Source: Pseudomonas oligotrophica (GTDB lineage Bacteria; Pseudomonadota; Gammaproteobacteria; Pseudomonadales; Pseudomonadaceae). From it: a stretch of 64,000 nt of DNA. Shown here one piece after another: positions 45,227 to 57,142 of this stretch (its first letter is position 1; each line of letters begins with the position of its first letter). The translations under genes and the position numbers were made by a program. The notes beneath the pieces were generated by a model. It was not told the origin of the DNA and searched no databases. It saw only the letters and a program-made list of their open reading frames with translations. The DNA lies in NCBI RefSeq assembly GCF_021726475.1, contig NZ_JAKJRU010000001.1:1-64000 (forward strand), in the 5' to 3' direction.

Positions 45227-47813
45227 ATGATCAATGTAGACCTGCAACAACTCGTCCAGGCGCTCGACGCGCCGACCAAGCGCGACCTGGAAGGCGCCGC
45301 CGAACGCTGCGTGGTACGCGGCGGCAGCAAGATCCTGGTCGAAGACCTGCTGCTCGGTTTGCTCGAGCGCGCCGACGGCCTGCTGTTACGCGCCCTGCAG
45401 GATGCCGAAGTGGACGCGGGCGAGCTGGCCAAGGCTCTGCAGGCGCGCGGCGAGCACAGCGAATCGCGCAACCCGGTGTTTTCCACCGAGCTGGTGCAGT
45501 GGCTGCAGGACGCCCTGCTGGTCGGCAACCTCGAACTCGGCCAGAGCCAGATCGACCAGGCCGCGCTGTTGCTCGCGCTGCTGCGCAACCCGATGCGCTA
45601 TGCCGGCAGCCGCTACCAGCCACTGCTGGCGCGGCTGAATATCGAGCGCGTGCATGATTTCGCGCTGGCGCAGCAACCCCAGACGGCGCCGGGCAAACCG
45701 GCCGCGAGCGGCGAATCGAACCTGTCGCGCTTCACCCACAACTTCACGCAGCAGGCGCGCGACGGCAAGCTCGACCCGGTGTTGTGCCGCGACGGCGCGA
45801 TCCGCCAGCTGATCGACATCCTGGCCCGCCGTCGCAAGAGCAACCCGATCGTGGTCGGCGAAGCGGGCGTCGGCAAGACCGCCATCGTCGAGGGCCTGGC
45901 CCTGCGCATCGCCGCTGGCGAAGTGCCGGAGACGCTGAAGAACGTCGAGCTGCTCTGCCTGGACCTCGGCCTGCTGCAGGCCGGCGCCAGCGTGAAGGGC
46001 GAATTCGAACGGCGATTGCAGGGCGTGATCGACGAGGTCAAGGGCGCGGCCAAGCCGACCATCCTGTTCATCGACGAGGCGCACAGCCTGATCGGCGCCG
46101 GCGGCCAGGCCGGCAGCGGCGATGCGGCCAACCTGCTCAAACCGGCGCTGGCACGCGGCGAGCTGCGCACCATCGCGGCGACCACCTGGAGCGAATACAA
46201 GAAGTACTTCGAGAAGGACCCGGCGCTGGCGCGGCGCTTCCAGCCCGTGCAGCTGCACGAGCCCACAGTCGACGAGGCGGTCACCATCCTCCGTGGCCTG
46301 GCGCCGGTGTACCAGAAGAGCCATGGCATCTACCTGCGCGACGACGCCGTGGTGGCCGCCGCCGAGCTGTCGGCACGCTACCTGGCTGGCCGGCAGCTAC
46401 CGGACAAGGCCGTGGACGTGCTCGACACCGCCTGCGCCCGCGTGCGCATCAGCCTGGCTGCTGCCCCCGAAGCGCTGGTACGCCTGCGTGGCGAGATCGC
46501 CGAAGGTGAACGGCAGGGCGAAGCCATGCGCCGCGACCTCGACGCCGGCCTGATCGTCGACCACGACGCCCTGGATGCTCTGGAGAACCGCCTGGTCGCC
46601 GCTCGCGCCGAACTGGAGCAGGTGGAAACCCGCTGGGCAGTGCAGCGTGATCTCGCCGAACGCCTGCTGGAACAGCGCAAGCAATGCGCCGCCGCGCGCC
46701 TGGGCAATGACGAGGGCGCCAGCGACGAACCACGCCCGAACCTGGAGGCGCTAGAAGCCGAGCTACGTGCCCTGCAGGCCGAGTTGGCGGCAGCCCAGGC
46801 CAGCGAGCGGCTGGTCAGCTTCGAGGTCTGCCCGCGCCTGGTGGCCGAAGTGATCAGCCACTGGACCGGCGTGCCGCTGTCGCAGCTGGCGCGCGAACAC
46901 AACAGCAAGGTGCTGAGCTTCGCCGACGACCTGCGCCAGCGTGTACGCGGTCAGGAACAGGCGGTCGCCGCGCTGGACCGGGCCATGCGCGCCACCGCGG
47001 CCGGCCTGAACCGCCCCGACGCGCCCGTCGGCGTGTTCCTGCTGGTCGGCCCCAGCGGCGTCGGCAAGACCGAAACCGCGCTGGCCCTGGCCGATCTACT
47101 GTACGGCGGTGAGCGCTTCCTCACCACCATCAACATGTCCGAGTTCCAGGAAAAGCACACGGTCTCACGGCTGATCGGTGCGCCGCCCGGCTACGTCGGC
47201 TACGGCGAAGGCGGCATGCTCACCGAGGCGGTGCGGCAGAAGCCCTATTCCGTCGTGCTGCTCGACGAGGTCGAGAAGGCCGATCCGGACGTGATGAACG
47301 TCTTCTATCAGATCTTCGACAAGGGCGTGGCCAACGACGGCGAAGGCCGCGAGATCAACTTCCGCAACACCCTGATCCTGATGACCAGCAACCTCGCCAG
47401 CGACGAGATCGCACGCCTGTGTGCCGCCGGCCAGCGCCCCGCGGCCGAGGCCCTGGAGACGGCCATCCGCCCCGCCTTGAGCCGTCACTTCAAGCCGGCG
47501 CTGCTCGGGCGCATGAAGGTGGTGCCCTACTACCCGGTCGCCGGCGAGGTACTGGCCGAACTGGTGGGCGTCAAGCTCGCGCGCTTCGGCGAACGGCTGG
47601 CCCGCCGCAATCTGCGCTTCAGCCATTGCGAGGCGCTGGTCGATCACCTCGCCGAGCGCTGCACGCACAACGAGAGCGGCGCGCGGCTGATCGACCACCT
47701 GATCGACCAGACCCTGCAGCCGCAGGTGGTCGACCGCCTGCTCGCTGCCATGGCCAACGGCGAAGCCCTGCAGCAGGTAAACGCCACCCTCGACGGTGAT
47801 GGAGCGGTTGTCT

Positions 47814-47827
<14 letters not shown>
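45227..47827 (+). CDS. tssH: T6SS sheath-disassembly ATPase ClpV
   Basis: Cytosolic AAA+ ATPase (866 residues) that pulls TssC and recycles contracted sheaths. The N-terminal Clp_N domain (about 1-145) has IDQAALLLALLRNPMRYAGS. The first AAA+ domain has Walker A GEAGVGKTA (211-219) and Walker B LFIDEAHSLIGAG. A coiled-coil middle domain (about 430-530) follows. The second AAA+ domain has GPSGVGKTETAL (about 608-619), LLDEVEKADPDV and LILMTSNLASDEI. Size and layout match ClpV rather than ClpB. It ends 14 bp into the regulator gene. Confidence 0.97.
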
Positions 47828-49346
<1,519 letters not shown>

Positions 49347-49548
49347 GTCCACGGAACCAGCCGCAGCCACCCGTACCACGGCCGGGGGTGCCGACGCCAA
49401 CCGGACGTCACTCTCGTTTTTGCCCTGTCCGGGCGGCTTTACGTGAACCCCGTCACCCGCCCAGGCGATCAACTGAACTCCAATGACGCGATCCGGTCGC
49501 GCCCCCTGGGCGCCCCGCTCGCACACACGACTTCAAGGAGGAAATCGC

Positions 49549-49683
49549 GTGCCAGCCCGCTATTGCGCCCTCGTTGCGCTCATCGCCACGCTCCTGCTCG
49601 CCGGCTGCTCCGGCAACTACCGTTTCAGCGACGCCGACTACCGTCCGCTGGGCGAACCGCACGCCGCCCGGCGCGCGAACTGA
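49549..49683 (+). CDS. Tiny T6SS-associated lipoprotein
   Basis: A 44-residue predicted lipoprotein starting at a GTG with an excellent AAGGAGG eight bases upstream. Lipobox LLAGC (C20) follows VPARYCALVALIATL, leaving a mature peptide of about 25 residues (CSGNYRFSDADYRPLGEP...). It corresponds in position to the small orfX gene between sfa2 and fha2 in the P. aeruginosa H2 cluster. Function unknown. Confidence 0.72.
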   Translation: MPARYCALVALIATLLLAGCSGNYRFSDADYRPLGEPHAARRAN

Positions 49684-49698
49684 AGCCGGGAGCAGCCC

Positions 49699-50892
49699 AT
49701 GGAACTGGTTTTCGAGATGCTCGGCGCCCAGCAGTTCGCGCCCGGCCTGCAGGTTCGCAAATCCTTCAAGCAGGCCGGTGGGATGATCGGCCGGGCACAG
49801 GACTGCGACTGGGTGATCCCCGACCGCAAGCGCGTGGTGTCCAGCCGCCATGCCGAGGTCAGCTATCGCGGCGGCGCGTTCTTCCTCACCGACACCAGCA
49901 GCAACGGCATCCGCCTGAAAGACAGCGGGGCGACCTTGCCCAAGGGTGAGCCACAGCGCATCGAGCACGGCGACGTCTACTGCCTGGGCGACTTCGAGAT
50001 CAAGGCTCGCCTGATCCGCGACCCGGCGCTGTTCGAAGGCGAGCTGGGCCGCCCACAGCCGGCCGGCAGCATCATCCCCGACGACGCCTTCCTCGACCTC
50101 GACCCGATGTGCGCGCTCGAGCAGCAGGAACGCCTCTATGCCGAGACCGACGAGCTGACCGCGGTGCTCGCGCCAGTGAGCACCGCGGCGCTGCAGCCGG
50201 ACTATGCACAGATCGACGAGGAGAACCTGCAGGTCCCGCGACTGGTCACCGAGCCGGTCGCCGACGCACCGCCCCCGACAGCCGAGCCGGAGCCGCTGGG
50301 GGACGATTTCTGGACGGGCTTCGGCCAGGCGCTCGGCCTTTGCCTCGATGGGCTCGACGAACAGGCGCGGCAAGCCCTGGCGCTGCGCACTGCGCGCCTG
50401 TTCAGGCAGAGCGTCGGCGGCCTGCAGCAGGCCCTGCGCACGCGCAGCGAGCTGAAGAACGAGCTGCGCCTGCCGCTCACCAGCGTGCAAAGCGCCGGCA
50501 ACAACCCGCTCAAGCACAGCCCTGACATCGATGCGGCCATGCAGGCGCTGCTGCTGGCACCCAAGCCCGGGCAGCTGCCGGCCGAGCAGGCGGTCAGCCG
50601 CGGCTACCGCGACCTGCAGGCCCATCAGGTCGCCCTGCTGGCCGCCAGCCGGGCCGCGGTCAAGGGCCTGTTCGAGCAGCTGTCGCCGCACCAGCTGAGC
50701 CTGCGCTTCGAGCAGGAACGCAAGCCGCTGCTGGCCACCGCCGGCGGCCGCTGGCGCGCCTATCGCCGGTTGCACGAACGGCTTCAGCGTGACGACGACT
50801 GGAGCGAACGCCTATTCGCCAGGGATTTCGCCCGTACCTACGAGGAACAGGTGCGCCTGATCGCTACCCTCGACACCGACCTTCAAGGATGA
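49699..50892 (+). CDS. fha: T6SS FHA-domain protein (Fha/TagH type)
   Basis: Cytoplasmic regulator of 397 residues. The N-terminal forkhead-associated domain (about 10-95) keeps the phosphothreonine-binding residues: GR (31-32) in GGMIGRAQDCDW, SSRH (48-51) and SSNG (67-70). A linker (about 110-200) precedes the C-terminal T6SS-FHA domain (about 205-395, LGLCLDGLDEQARQALALRT and FEQLSPHQLSLRFEQERKPL). It is co-encoded with a kinase and a phosphatase further downstream, which suggests phospho-dependent control of apparatus assembly. Confidence 0.93.
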   Translation: MELVFEMLGAQQFAPGLQVRKSFKQAGGMIGRAQDCDWVIPDRKRVVSSRHAEVSYRGGAFFLTDTSSNGIRLKDSGATLPKGEPQRIEHGDVYCLGDFEIKARLIRDPALFEGELGRPQPAGSIIPDDAFLDLDPMCALEQQERLYAETDELTAVLAPVSTAALQPDYAQIDEENLQVPRLVTEPVADAPPPTAEPEPLGDDFWTGFGQALGLCLDGLDEQARQALALRTARLFRQSVGGLQQALRTRSELKNELRLPLTSVQSAGNNPLKHSPDIDAAMQALLLAPKPGQLPAEQAVSRGYRDLQAHQVALLAASRAAVKGLFEQLSPHQLSLRFEQERKPLLATAGGRWRAYRRLHERLQRDDDWSERLFARDFARTYEEQVRLIATLDTDLQG

Positions 50893-50898
50893 ACCCTC

Positions 50899-51375
50899 AT
50901 GACCCGATTCTCCGTCCTGGCGCTCGCCGGCGGGCTGGCGCTGCTTGCCGGCTGCGCGGCCCTGTCGCCCTACTCGGCGCTGACCAAGCTCGATCTCGCG
51001 CTGACCGGTAGCGACGAGCTGAACCCCGACCTCAATGGCCGGCCATCGCCCATCGTGGTGCGTCTGATCGAACTCAGGCACCCGGTGGCGTTCCAGAACG
51101 CCGACTTCTTCTCGCTGTACCAGCGCCCCCGGGAAGTGCTGTCGCCGGACATGGTCGCCCAGGAAGAGCTGGAACTGCGCCCGGGCGAGCGGCGCGAACT
51201 GAAGCTGCACGTCGGCACGGACAGCCGCTACGTCGGCGTGCTCGCCGCCTACCGCGACCTGCCGGAAACGAACTGGCGGCAGGTCATCGCGTTGAGCCCC
51301 AGGGCGCGCAACCACAGCCGCTTGCAGCTGGACGAGCACGGCATCCGCGAACTCGACGAGACCGGCCAGGAGTGA
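50899..51375 (+). CDS. tssJ: T6SS outer-membrane lipoprotein TssJ
   Basis: Lipoprotein of 158 residues with lipobox LLAGC (C19), anchoring the TssJ-L-M membrane complex to the outer membrane. The transthyretin-like beta-sandwich is seen in SPIVVRLIELRHPVAFQNAD, FFSLYQRPREVLSPDMVAQE, and LRPGERRELKLHVGTDSRYV. It is 6 bp after fha and 4 bp before tssK. Confidence 0.96.
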   Translation: MTRFSVLALAGGLALLAGCAALSPYSALTKLDLALTGSDELNPDLNGRPSPIVVRLIELRHPVAFQNADFFSLYQRPREVLSPDMVAQEELELRPGERRELKLHVGTDSRYVGVLAAYRDLPETNWRQVIALSPRARNHSRLQLDEHGIRELDETGQE

Positions 51376-51379
51376 CGCC

Positions 51380-52711
51380 ATGACCCTGAACAAGGTGGTC
51401 TGGCAGGAAGGCATGCTGCTGCGTCCGCAGCACTTCCAGCAGAACGACCGATACCACGACTTCCAGTTGAAGGCGCGCACGCGACAGCTCGGCCTCTACA
51501 GCTGGGGTTTCTTCGAGCTGGAGATCGATCGCCAGTTTCTCAACATGGGCAAGCTGGTGCTCAGCCAGGCGCGCGGCATCCTGCCCGACGGCAGCCTGTT
51601 CGAAATCGGCGCCGAGCGTGAGCCGCTGGCGCTCGACGTACCGGCCAACACCAGCAACACGCCGGTCTACCTGGCGCTGCCGCTGGTCACCGGCAATCAC
51701 ATCGAAAGCCGGCGGCCGGAGCAGAAGGACGTACTGGCCCGCTACGTCGCGCTCGACGAAGAGGTCGCCGACTCCAATGCCGGCGACGCCACGCTCAGCC
51801 AGGTCAGCACGGCGCGCCCCGACTTCCGGCTGCTGCTCGGCGAGCAGGACAGCGACCAGGCCTACGTGCGGCTGAAGCTCTGCGACGTGCTGGACACCAC
51901 GCCCGACGGAGTGATCAGCCTGGACGCCGACTACATCCCGAGCTACATCGACTTCCAGGCATCCGGCTACCTGCTCTCGTGCCTGAAGGAAGTGCTCAGC
52001 ATGCTGGCGCATCGCGGCGACATCCTTGCCGAGCGCATCCGCGCCACCGGCAAGGTCGGCGGCGCCGAGGTCGGCGATTTCATGATGCTGCAGCTGATCA
52101 ACCGCTACGAGCCGGTGCTGCGGCACTACCTGGGCCTGGAGCGCGTGCATCCCGAACAGATCTACCGCGAGCTGCTCGGCCTGCTCGGCGAGCTGGCGAC
52201 CTTTTCCAGCGAGACCAAGCGGCCCAGGCTCGATGGCCGTTATCTGCACGGCGACCAGGGCCAGAGCTTTCGCAGGCTGATGGATGCGATTCGCCAGGTG
52301 CTGTCGATGGTGCTCGAGCAGCACGCCATCGAGATGCTGCTGCAGCAGCGCCAGTACGGCATCCAGGTCTCGCCGCTGCACGACCACAAGCTGCTCGGCA
52401 GCGCGTCCTTCGTGCTCGCCGCCAGCGCGCAGTGCGACTCCGAAGAGCTGCGCCAACGTCTGCCGGCGCACCTGAAGGTCGGCCCGGTCGAGCGCATCCG
52501 CCAGTTGGTCAATCTGCACCTGCCGGGCATTCGTGTCCGCCCGCTGCCGGTGGCCCCGCGGCAGATTCCCTTCCATTCGGGCAAGACCTACTTCGCGCTG
52601 GAGCTGAGCTCCGAGGAGCTGGCGCAGCTCGAGCGCTCGGGCGGCTTCGCCTTCCACGTGTCCGGAGAATTCTCCGGGCTCGAGCTGAAATTCTGGGCTA
52701 TCAGGAACTAG
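51380..52711 (+). CDS. tssK: T6SS baseplate protein TssK
   Basis: Baseplate adaptor (443 residues) linking the wedge to TssL/TssM. Family-defining N terminus: NKVVWQEGMLLRPQHFQQND, then QLGLYSWGFFELEIDRQFLN. The C-terminal receptor-binding-like part has DHKLLGSASFVLAASAQCDS, VNLHLPGIRVRPLPVAPRQI and ends with GEFSGLELKFWAIRN. Structure is related to phage receptor-binding proteins. Confidence 0.97.
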   Translation: MTLNKVVWQEGMLLRPQHFQQNDRYHDFQLKARTRQLGLYSWGFFELEIDRQFLNMGKLVLSQARGILPDGSLFEIGAEREPLALDVPANTSNTPVYLALPLVTGNHIESRRPEQKDVLARYVALDEEVADSNAGDATLSQVSTARPDFRLLLGEQDSDQAYVRLKLCDVLDTTPDGVISLDADYIPSYIDFQASGYLLSCLKEVLSMLAHRGDILAERIRATGKVGGAEVGDFMMLQLINRYEPVLRHYLGLERVHPEQIYRELLGLLGELATFSSETKRPRLDGRYLHGDQGQSFRRLMDAIRQVLSMVLEQHAIEMLLQQRQYGIQVSPLHDHKLLGSASFVLAASAQCDSEELRQRLPAHLKVGPVERIRQLVNLHLPGIRVRPLPVAPRQIPFHSGKTYFALELSSEELAQLERSGGFAFHVSGEFSGLELKFWAIRN

Positions 52712-52713
52712 CT

Positions 52714-53580
52714 ATGACCACCAGGGACATGGACTACGGTCAGGACGACCGCACCGTCATCCTCGACCGCAACGGGGCAGCACCGGCGCAGAGCCCGCTG
52801 ACCGACTTCAGCGAACCGCCGCGTTACGAGCAGCTGGAAGAGCGGATGATCTATGCCGCGCGCCTGCGCCCGGCGGAGTCCTTCAATGCCAGCCTCAACC
52901 CGCTGGTCGCCGCCGCTTCGGCGTTGCTCTCCGAAGTCGTGCGCCTTAAGCACAGTTTCGAGGCCGAGGACCTGCAGGCGCTGCACCGGCGCCTCTCGGC
53001 GGACCTCAAGCTGTTCGAACACCGGGCGCTGCATGAGGGTGCCGAGAGCAGCCAGGTCATGGCCGCGCGCTACGTGCTCTGCACCGTGCTCGACGAGGCG
53101 GTGGTGACCACGCCCTGGGGTAACGAAAGCCAGTGGTCGCAGATGAGCCTGCTGTCGTCGTTCCACAACGAGACCTTTGGCGGCGAGAAGTTCTTCCAGC
53201 TCCTCGAGCGGCTCTCGCGCAACCCGGTCAAGCACCTGCCGATGCTCGAGCTGATGTACCTGTGCCTGTCGCTCGGCTTCGAGGGCAAGTACCGCGTGCT
53301 GCCGCGCGGCATGCTCGAACTGGAGGCCGTGCGCGACAGCCTGTACCGGCAGATCCGCCAGTTGCGCGGTGACGTACCGCGCGAGGTTTCGCCGCACTGG
53401 CAGGGGCTGCAGGACACCCGCCGCCGGCTGGTGCGCATCGTGCCCTGGTGGCTGGTCGCACTGTTCACGCTGGTCTGCCTCGGCATCATGTATGGCGGCT
53501 TTGCCTGGGTGCTCGAACAGCAGCGCACCGCCGTGCTGCAGCCTTACCAGTCGATCGAGCCGGCGCTGCCGCTCGAGTGA
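52714..53580 (+). CDS. tssL: T6SS inner-membrane protein TssL (DotU type)
   Basis: Membrane-complex subunit of 288 residues, with a cytoplasmic helical DotU domain (about 45-225, SFNASLNPLVAAASALLSEV, ARYVLCTVLDEAVVTTPWGN, HNETFGGEKFFQLLERL). One C-terminal transmembrane helix (about 244-266, PWWLVALFTLVCLGIMYGGF) follows. There is no C-terminal peptidoglycan-binding OmpA domain, as in other short TssL proteins. The ATG at 52714 is 2 bp after the tssK stop. Confidence 0.96.
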   Translation: MTTRDMDYGQDDRTVILDRNGAAPAQSPLTDFSEPPRYEQLEERMIYAARLRPAESFNASLNPLVAAASALLSEVVRLKHSFEAEDLQALHRRLSADLKLFEHRALHEGAESSQVMAARYVLCTVLDEAVVTTPWGNESQWSQMSLLSSFHNETFGGEKFFQLLERLSRNPVKHLPMLELMYLCLSLGFEGKYRVLPRGMLELEAVRDSLYRQIRQLRGDVPREVSPHWQGLQDTRRRLVRIVPWWLVALFTLVCLGIMYGGFAWVLEQQRTAVLQPYQSIEPALPLE

Positions 53581-53605
53581 ACGCCGTATACAAGGACGTA
53601 ACGCC

Positions 53606-56600
53606 ATGAAGGACTTCTTCGGCAAGCTTGCCGTGTTTTTCCGCAAGACCTGGGTCTGGAGCCTCTGCCTGCTGCTGGCGCTGGCCCTGCTGGTGTGGTT
53701 CGGCGGCCCGCTGCTGGCGGTGGCCGAGCAGCGCATCTGGGCCTCGGCGACCAGCCGTCTGCTGACCATCGCCACGCTGTGCCTGGGCTGGGGGCTTTTC
53801 CTCGTGTTCAGCAGCTGGCGCGCCAGCCGGCGGGCCGCAGCCGACGCCAGCGACGAGCAGTTGCAGGAGCGCCTGCGCCGCCAAGGCCTGATCGGCGAGG
53901 AGCAGGCCGAGCTGCGCCAGCGCTTCAAGGCAGCGCTGCGCACCCTCAGTACGTCGTCGCTGTATCGCGGACGCAGCGAGAAGTGGCGCCACGAACTGCC
54001 CTGGTATCTGCTGATCGGCCCGCAGGGCAGCGGCAAGACCAGCCTGCTGGACTTCTCCGGCCTGGAGTTCCCGCTCAACCGCGGCGAGGCCAGCCGCCTG
54101 ACCCGCGACGTGTCCGGCACTCGCTTTGCCGACTGGTACTTCGCCGAGCATGCCGTACTGATCGACACCGCCGGACGCTACCTGACCCAGCCGGACCCGG
54201 CCGTCGATGCCAGCGGCTGGAACGCGCTGCTCGGCCTCTTGCGCCGGCGCCGGGCCCGGCCGCTCAACGGCGTGCTGGTCAACCTGCCGGTCGATCAGCT
54301 GCAGCAGCTGAGCGAACTGGAACTGGAAGCGCTGGCGCGGCAGACCCGGCAGCGCCTGCATGAAGCGCGCGAACGCCTGGGCGCCGAGCTGCCGGTCTAT
54401 CTGGTGCTGAGCAAGGCGGACAAGGTGATCGGCTTCGACGAGTTCTTCGACCAGCTGTCGCGCGAGGAAAGCGACCAGGTGCTCGGTGCGACCTTCCACC
54501 GGGAGCAGAACGGCACCGACGCGCAGGTGGTGCGCGAAGCGTTCGAGGCGTTGCTGCATCGCCTGAACAGCCAGGTCATCCTGCGCATGCATCAGGAGCG
54601 CGATACGCAGCGCCGCGGTCGCATCCTCGACTTCCCGCATCAGCTGGGGCAGCTCGGCGAGCGCCTGGGCCTGTTCATCGAACTGGCCTTCGCCGGCAAT
54701 CGCTACCAGCGTGCCAGCCAGCTGCGCGGGTTCTACCTGACCAGCGCACCGCAGCTGCAAGACGCACTCGATCCGCTCACTTCTGGCATCGGCCGCCAGC
54801 TGGGCCTGGCCAGTGGCGCCTTGCCGGCGTTCCGCCAGGGCCGCGCCCGCTTCATCCAGCACCTGCTCAGCCGGGTGATCTTCGCCGAGGCGGACCTGGC
54901 CACGCTCGACCAGAAGGAAATCCGCCGTATCGACTGGGGCCAGCGCGCCGTCCATGCCGCCGCGCTGGCCTGCCTGGCGCTGTTCGGCATCCTCTGGGCG
55001 CAGGGCTTTTCGGCCAACCATGAGCGCCTGGAGCGTCTGCGCGAGATCGCCGAGCATGCCGGGCGACAAAGCCGGGCGCTCGGTCCGAGCGACGATGCAC
55101 GCCGTACCCTGGCGGCACTCGACGCCAGCTACGCCGCCACCGAGGTGTTCCCCGCACCGAGCGATGCCGCCTGGTCCGAGCGCAGCGGTCTATATCAGGG
55201 CGAGGCGGTCGAACCGGCGGTCGTCCAGGCCTATCGCGCGCAGCTGGAGAGACTGTTGCTGCCGCGAGTGACGCGCCAGCTCGAAGGGCAGATCCGCGCC
55301 AACCTCGACGATCGTGAGGAGTTGCTCAACAGCCTACGCGCCTACCTGATGCTACGCATCGAGGCACGCCGCGATCCGGCATTCCTCAAGCAGTGGCTGG
55401 CGGCCGACTGGTCGCTGCGCTACGCCGGCGATGTGCTGGCGCAAAACGGCCTGAACAACCACTTCGCCCGCCTGCTGGAACAACCGTTCGCCGCGCCGAC
55501 GCTGGATGACGAGCTGATCGCCAAGGCGCGCCAGACGCTGCGCAGCGAGTCGCTCGCCCAGGTGGTCTACCGCATGCTGCGCGAGCAGGCGCGCGCCTTG
55601 CCCGACTATCGCCTCGAGCAGCACCTCGGTCCGCAGGGCGCCCTGCTGAGCGGCGCCGACTACCGCATTCCCGGCTTCTATACGCAGCGGGGCTACCGGC
55701 AGTACTACCTCACCCAGGGCGGCGAACTGGTCCGCGAGATCCTGCGTGACAACTGGGTACTCGGCGAGGGCGAGCGCCTGAGCAGCCAGGATCTGGCCCG
55801 GCTCATGGTCGAGATGGAACAGCTGTACTTCCGGGATTACGGCAATCTGTGGGGCGAAGCGCTGGCCCGGCTGGCGATGCTGCCGCTGCCTCCGGGCAGC
55901 CAGGGCGCCGCGCAGCTGGCGGGCCTGGCCGGCGCCAGCTCGCCGCTGCTGCAACTGCTGGTGCAGCTTCGCGACAACACCCGCTTCGCCGGCATAGCCA
56001 ACGCCACCGAGCAGGTCGAGGGCGTCGCCGCTGCCGCACCGTCCGACGGCGAGCTCGGCAAGGCCGCGCACCTCGCCACGGCTGCTGCCGAGCGGGCCCA
56101 GGCAGTGCTGGCCAAAGAGCTGCCGGATACCGCACGCAAGGCGCTGGAGCGCCGCTTCGCCACCCTGCACCAGTTGCTCGACGATGTCGGCGGCCCTGGC
56201 GCCGAGCTGGCTCCGGCCCTGCAGGCGCTCGATGCCCTGCAGCTGCAACTGGCCGGCCTGGCGCATGCCGGCGCGTCCGATCAAGCGGCGTTCGAATGGG
56301 CGCGGGCGCGCATGGGTGGACAGCGCGACGCCATAAACGAACTGCGCAGCGCGGCCGCCCGCCTGCCACAGCCGCTCGGCAACTGGTTGACCCTGCTCGC
56401 CGAGGACAGTTGGATGCTGGTCCTCGATGAGGCGCACCACTACCTCAACAGCCGCTATCGCAGCGAGCTCTACGCCTTCTACAAGAACTCGCTGCACAAG
56501 CGCTACCCGTTCGATGCGCATAGCCAGAGCGACGTGGCGATCGCCGATTTCCGCGAATTCTTCAAGGCCCGGGGCGTCGCCGACAGCTTCTTCGAGCGCT

Positions 56601-57142
56601 ACCTCAAACCTTTCGTCAACGGCGCGGACGGCCACTATCGGCCTCGCCGCCTGGATGGCCGCGGCCTGCCGCTGTCGAGCGCGTTTCTGGGCCAGATGAG
56701 CCGCGCGCGCACCATTCAACACAGCTTCTTCGCCGAGAACCCCGGCGAGCCGCTGATCCGCTTCAAGCTCGAACCCTACTCGCTGGATCCGAGCCTGGGC
56801 CGTGCCGACTTCCGCTTCGGCGACCAGCGGCTCGAGTACCGCCACGGGCCGATCGTGCAGACCGCCTTCACCTGGCCGGCGCCGGCCGATGACGGCCGCA
56901 CCAGCCTGGTGGTCGAGGAGCTCGGTGGCCGGCGCGTCGGCATCGAGCGTAACACCGGCCCCTGGTCGCTGTTCCGCCTGGTCGACCTGCTGGAGGTCGA
57001 CTACCACAGCGGGCGCGATGTGCTGATGCTCAAGGCCAACCTGGCCGGGCTACAGGCTAACTACCTGCTGCACAGCCAGCGCTCGCCGAATCCGTTCGAC
57101 ATCGCCCTGCTGCGCGACTTCAAGCTCCCGGCGATGCTGTGA
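53606..57142 (+). CDS. tssM: T6SS inner-membrane protein TssM (IcmF type)
   Basis: Core of the trans-envelope complex (1178 residues). Two N-terminal transmembrane helices (about 17-36 and 52-70) enclose a short loop. The cytoplasmic NTPase-like domain has Walker A GPQGSGKTS (138-146) and AVLIDTAGRYLTQP as the Walker B region. A third helix (about 450-467, AALACLALFGILWAQGF) leads into the periplasmic IcmF-related and DUF1215-type C-terminal domains, ending NPFDIALLRDFKLPAML. An intact Walker A suggests nucleotide binding. Its stop codon overlaps the phosphatase start (TGATG). Confidence 0.97.
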   Translation: MKDFFGKLAVFFRKTWVWSLCLLLALALLVWFGGPLLAVAEQRIWASATSRLLTIATLCLGWGLFLVFSSWRASRRAAADASDEQLQERLRRQGLIGEEQAELRQRFKAALRTLSTSSLYRGRSEKWRHELPWYLLIGPQGSGKTSLLDFSGLEFPLNRGEASRLTRDVSGTRFADWYFAEHAVLIDTAGRYLTQPDPAVDASGWNALLGLLRRRRARPLNGVLVNLPVDQLQQLSELELEALARQTRQRLHEARERLGAELPVYLVLSKADKVIGFDEFFDQLSREESDQVLGATFHREQNGTDAQVVREAFEALLHRLNSQVILRMHQERDTQRRGRILDFPHQLGQLGERLGLFIELAFAGNRYQRASQLRGFYLTSAPQLQDALDPLTSGIGRQLGLASGALPAFRQGRARFIQHLLSRVIFAEADLATLDQKEIRRIDWGQRAVHAAALACLALFGILWAQGFSANHERLERLREIAEHAGRQSRALGPSDDARRTLAALDASYAATEVFPAPSDAAWSERSGLYQGEAVEPAVVQAYRAQLERLLLPRVTRQLEGQIRANLDDREELLNSLRAYLMLRIEARRDPAFLKQWLAADWSLRYAGDVLAQNGLNNHFARLLEQPFAAPTLDDELIAKARQTLRSESLAQVVYRMLREQARALPDYRLEQHLGPQGALLSGADYRIPGFYTQRGYRQYYLTQGGELVREILRDNWVLGEGERLSSQDLARLMVEMEQLYFRDYGNLWGEALARLAMLPLPPGSQGAAQLAGLAGASSPLLQLLVQLRDNTRFAGIANATEQVEGVAAAAPSDGELGKAAHLATAAAERAQAVLAKELPDTARKALERRFATLHQLLDDVGGPGAELAPALQALDALQLQLAGLAHAGASDQAAFEWARARMGGQRDAINELRSAAARLPQPLGNWLTLLAEDSWMLVLDEAHHYLNSRYRSELYAFYKNSLHKRYPFDAHSQSDVAIADFREFFKARGVADSFFERYLKPFVNGADGHYRPRRLDGRGLPLSSAFLGQMSRARTIQHSFFAENPGEPLIRFKLEPYSLDPSLGRADFRFGDQRLEYRHGPIVQTAFTWPAPADDGRTSLVVEELGGRRVGIERNTGPWSLFRLVDLLEVDYHSGRDVLMLKANLAGLQANYLLHSQRSPNPFDIALLRDFKLPAML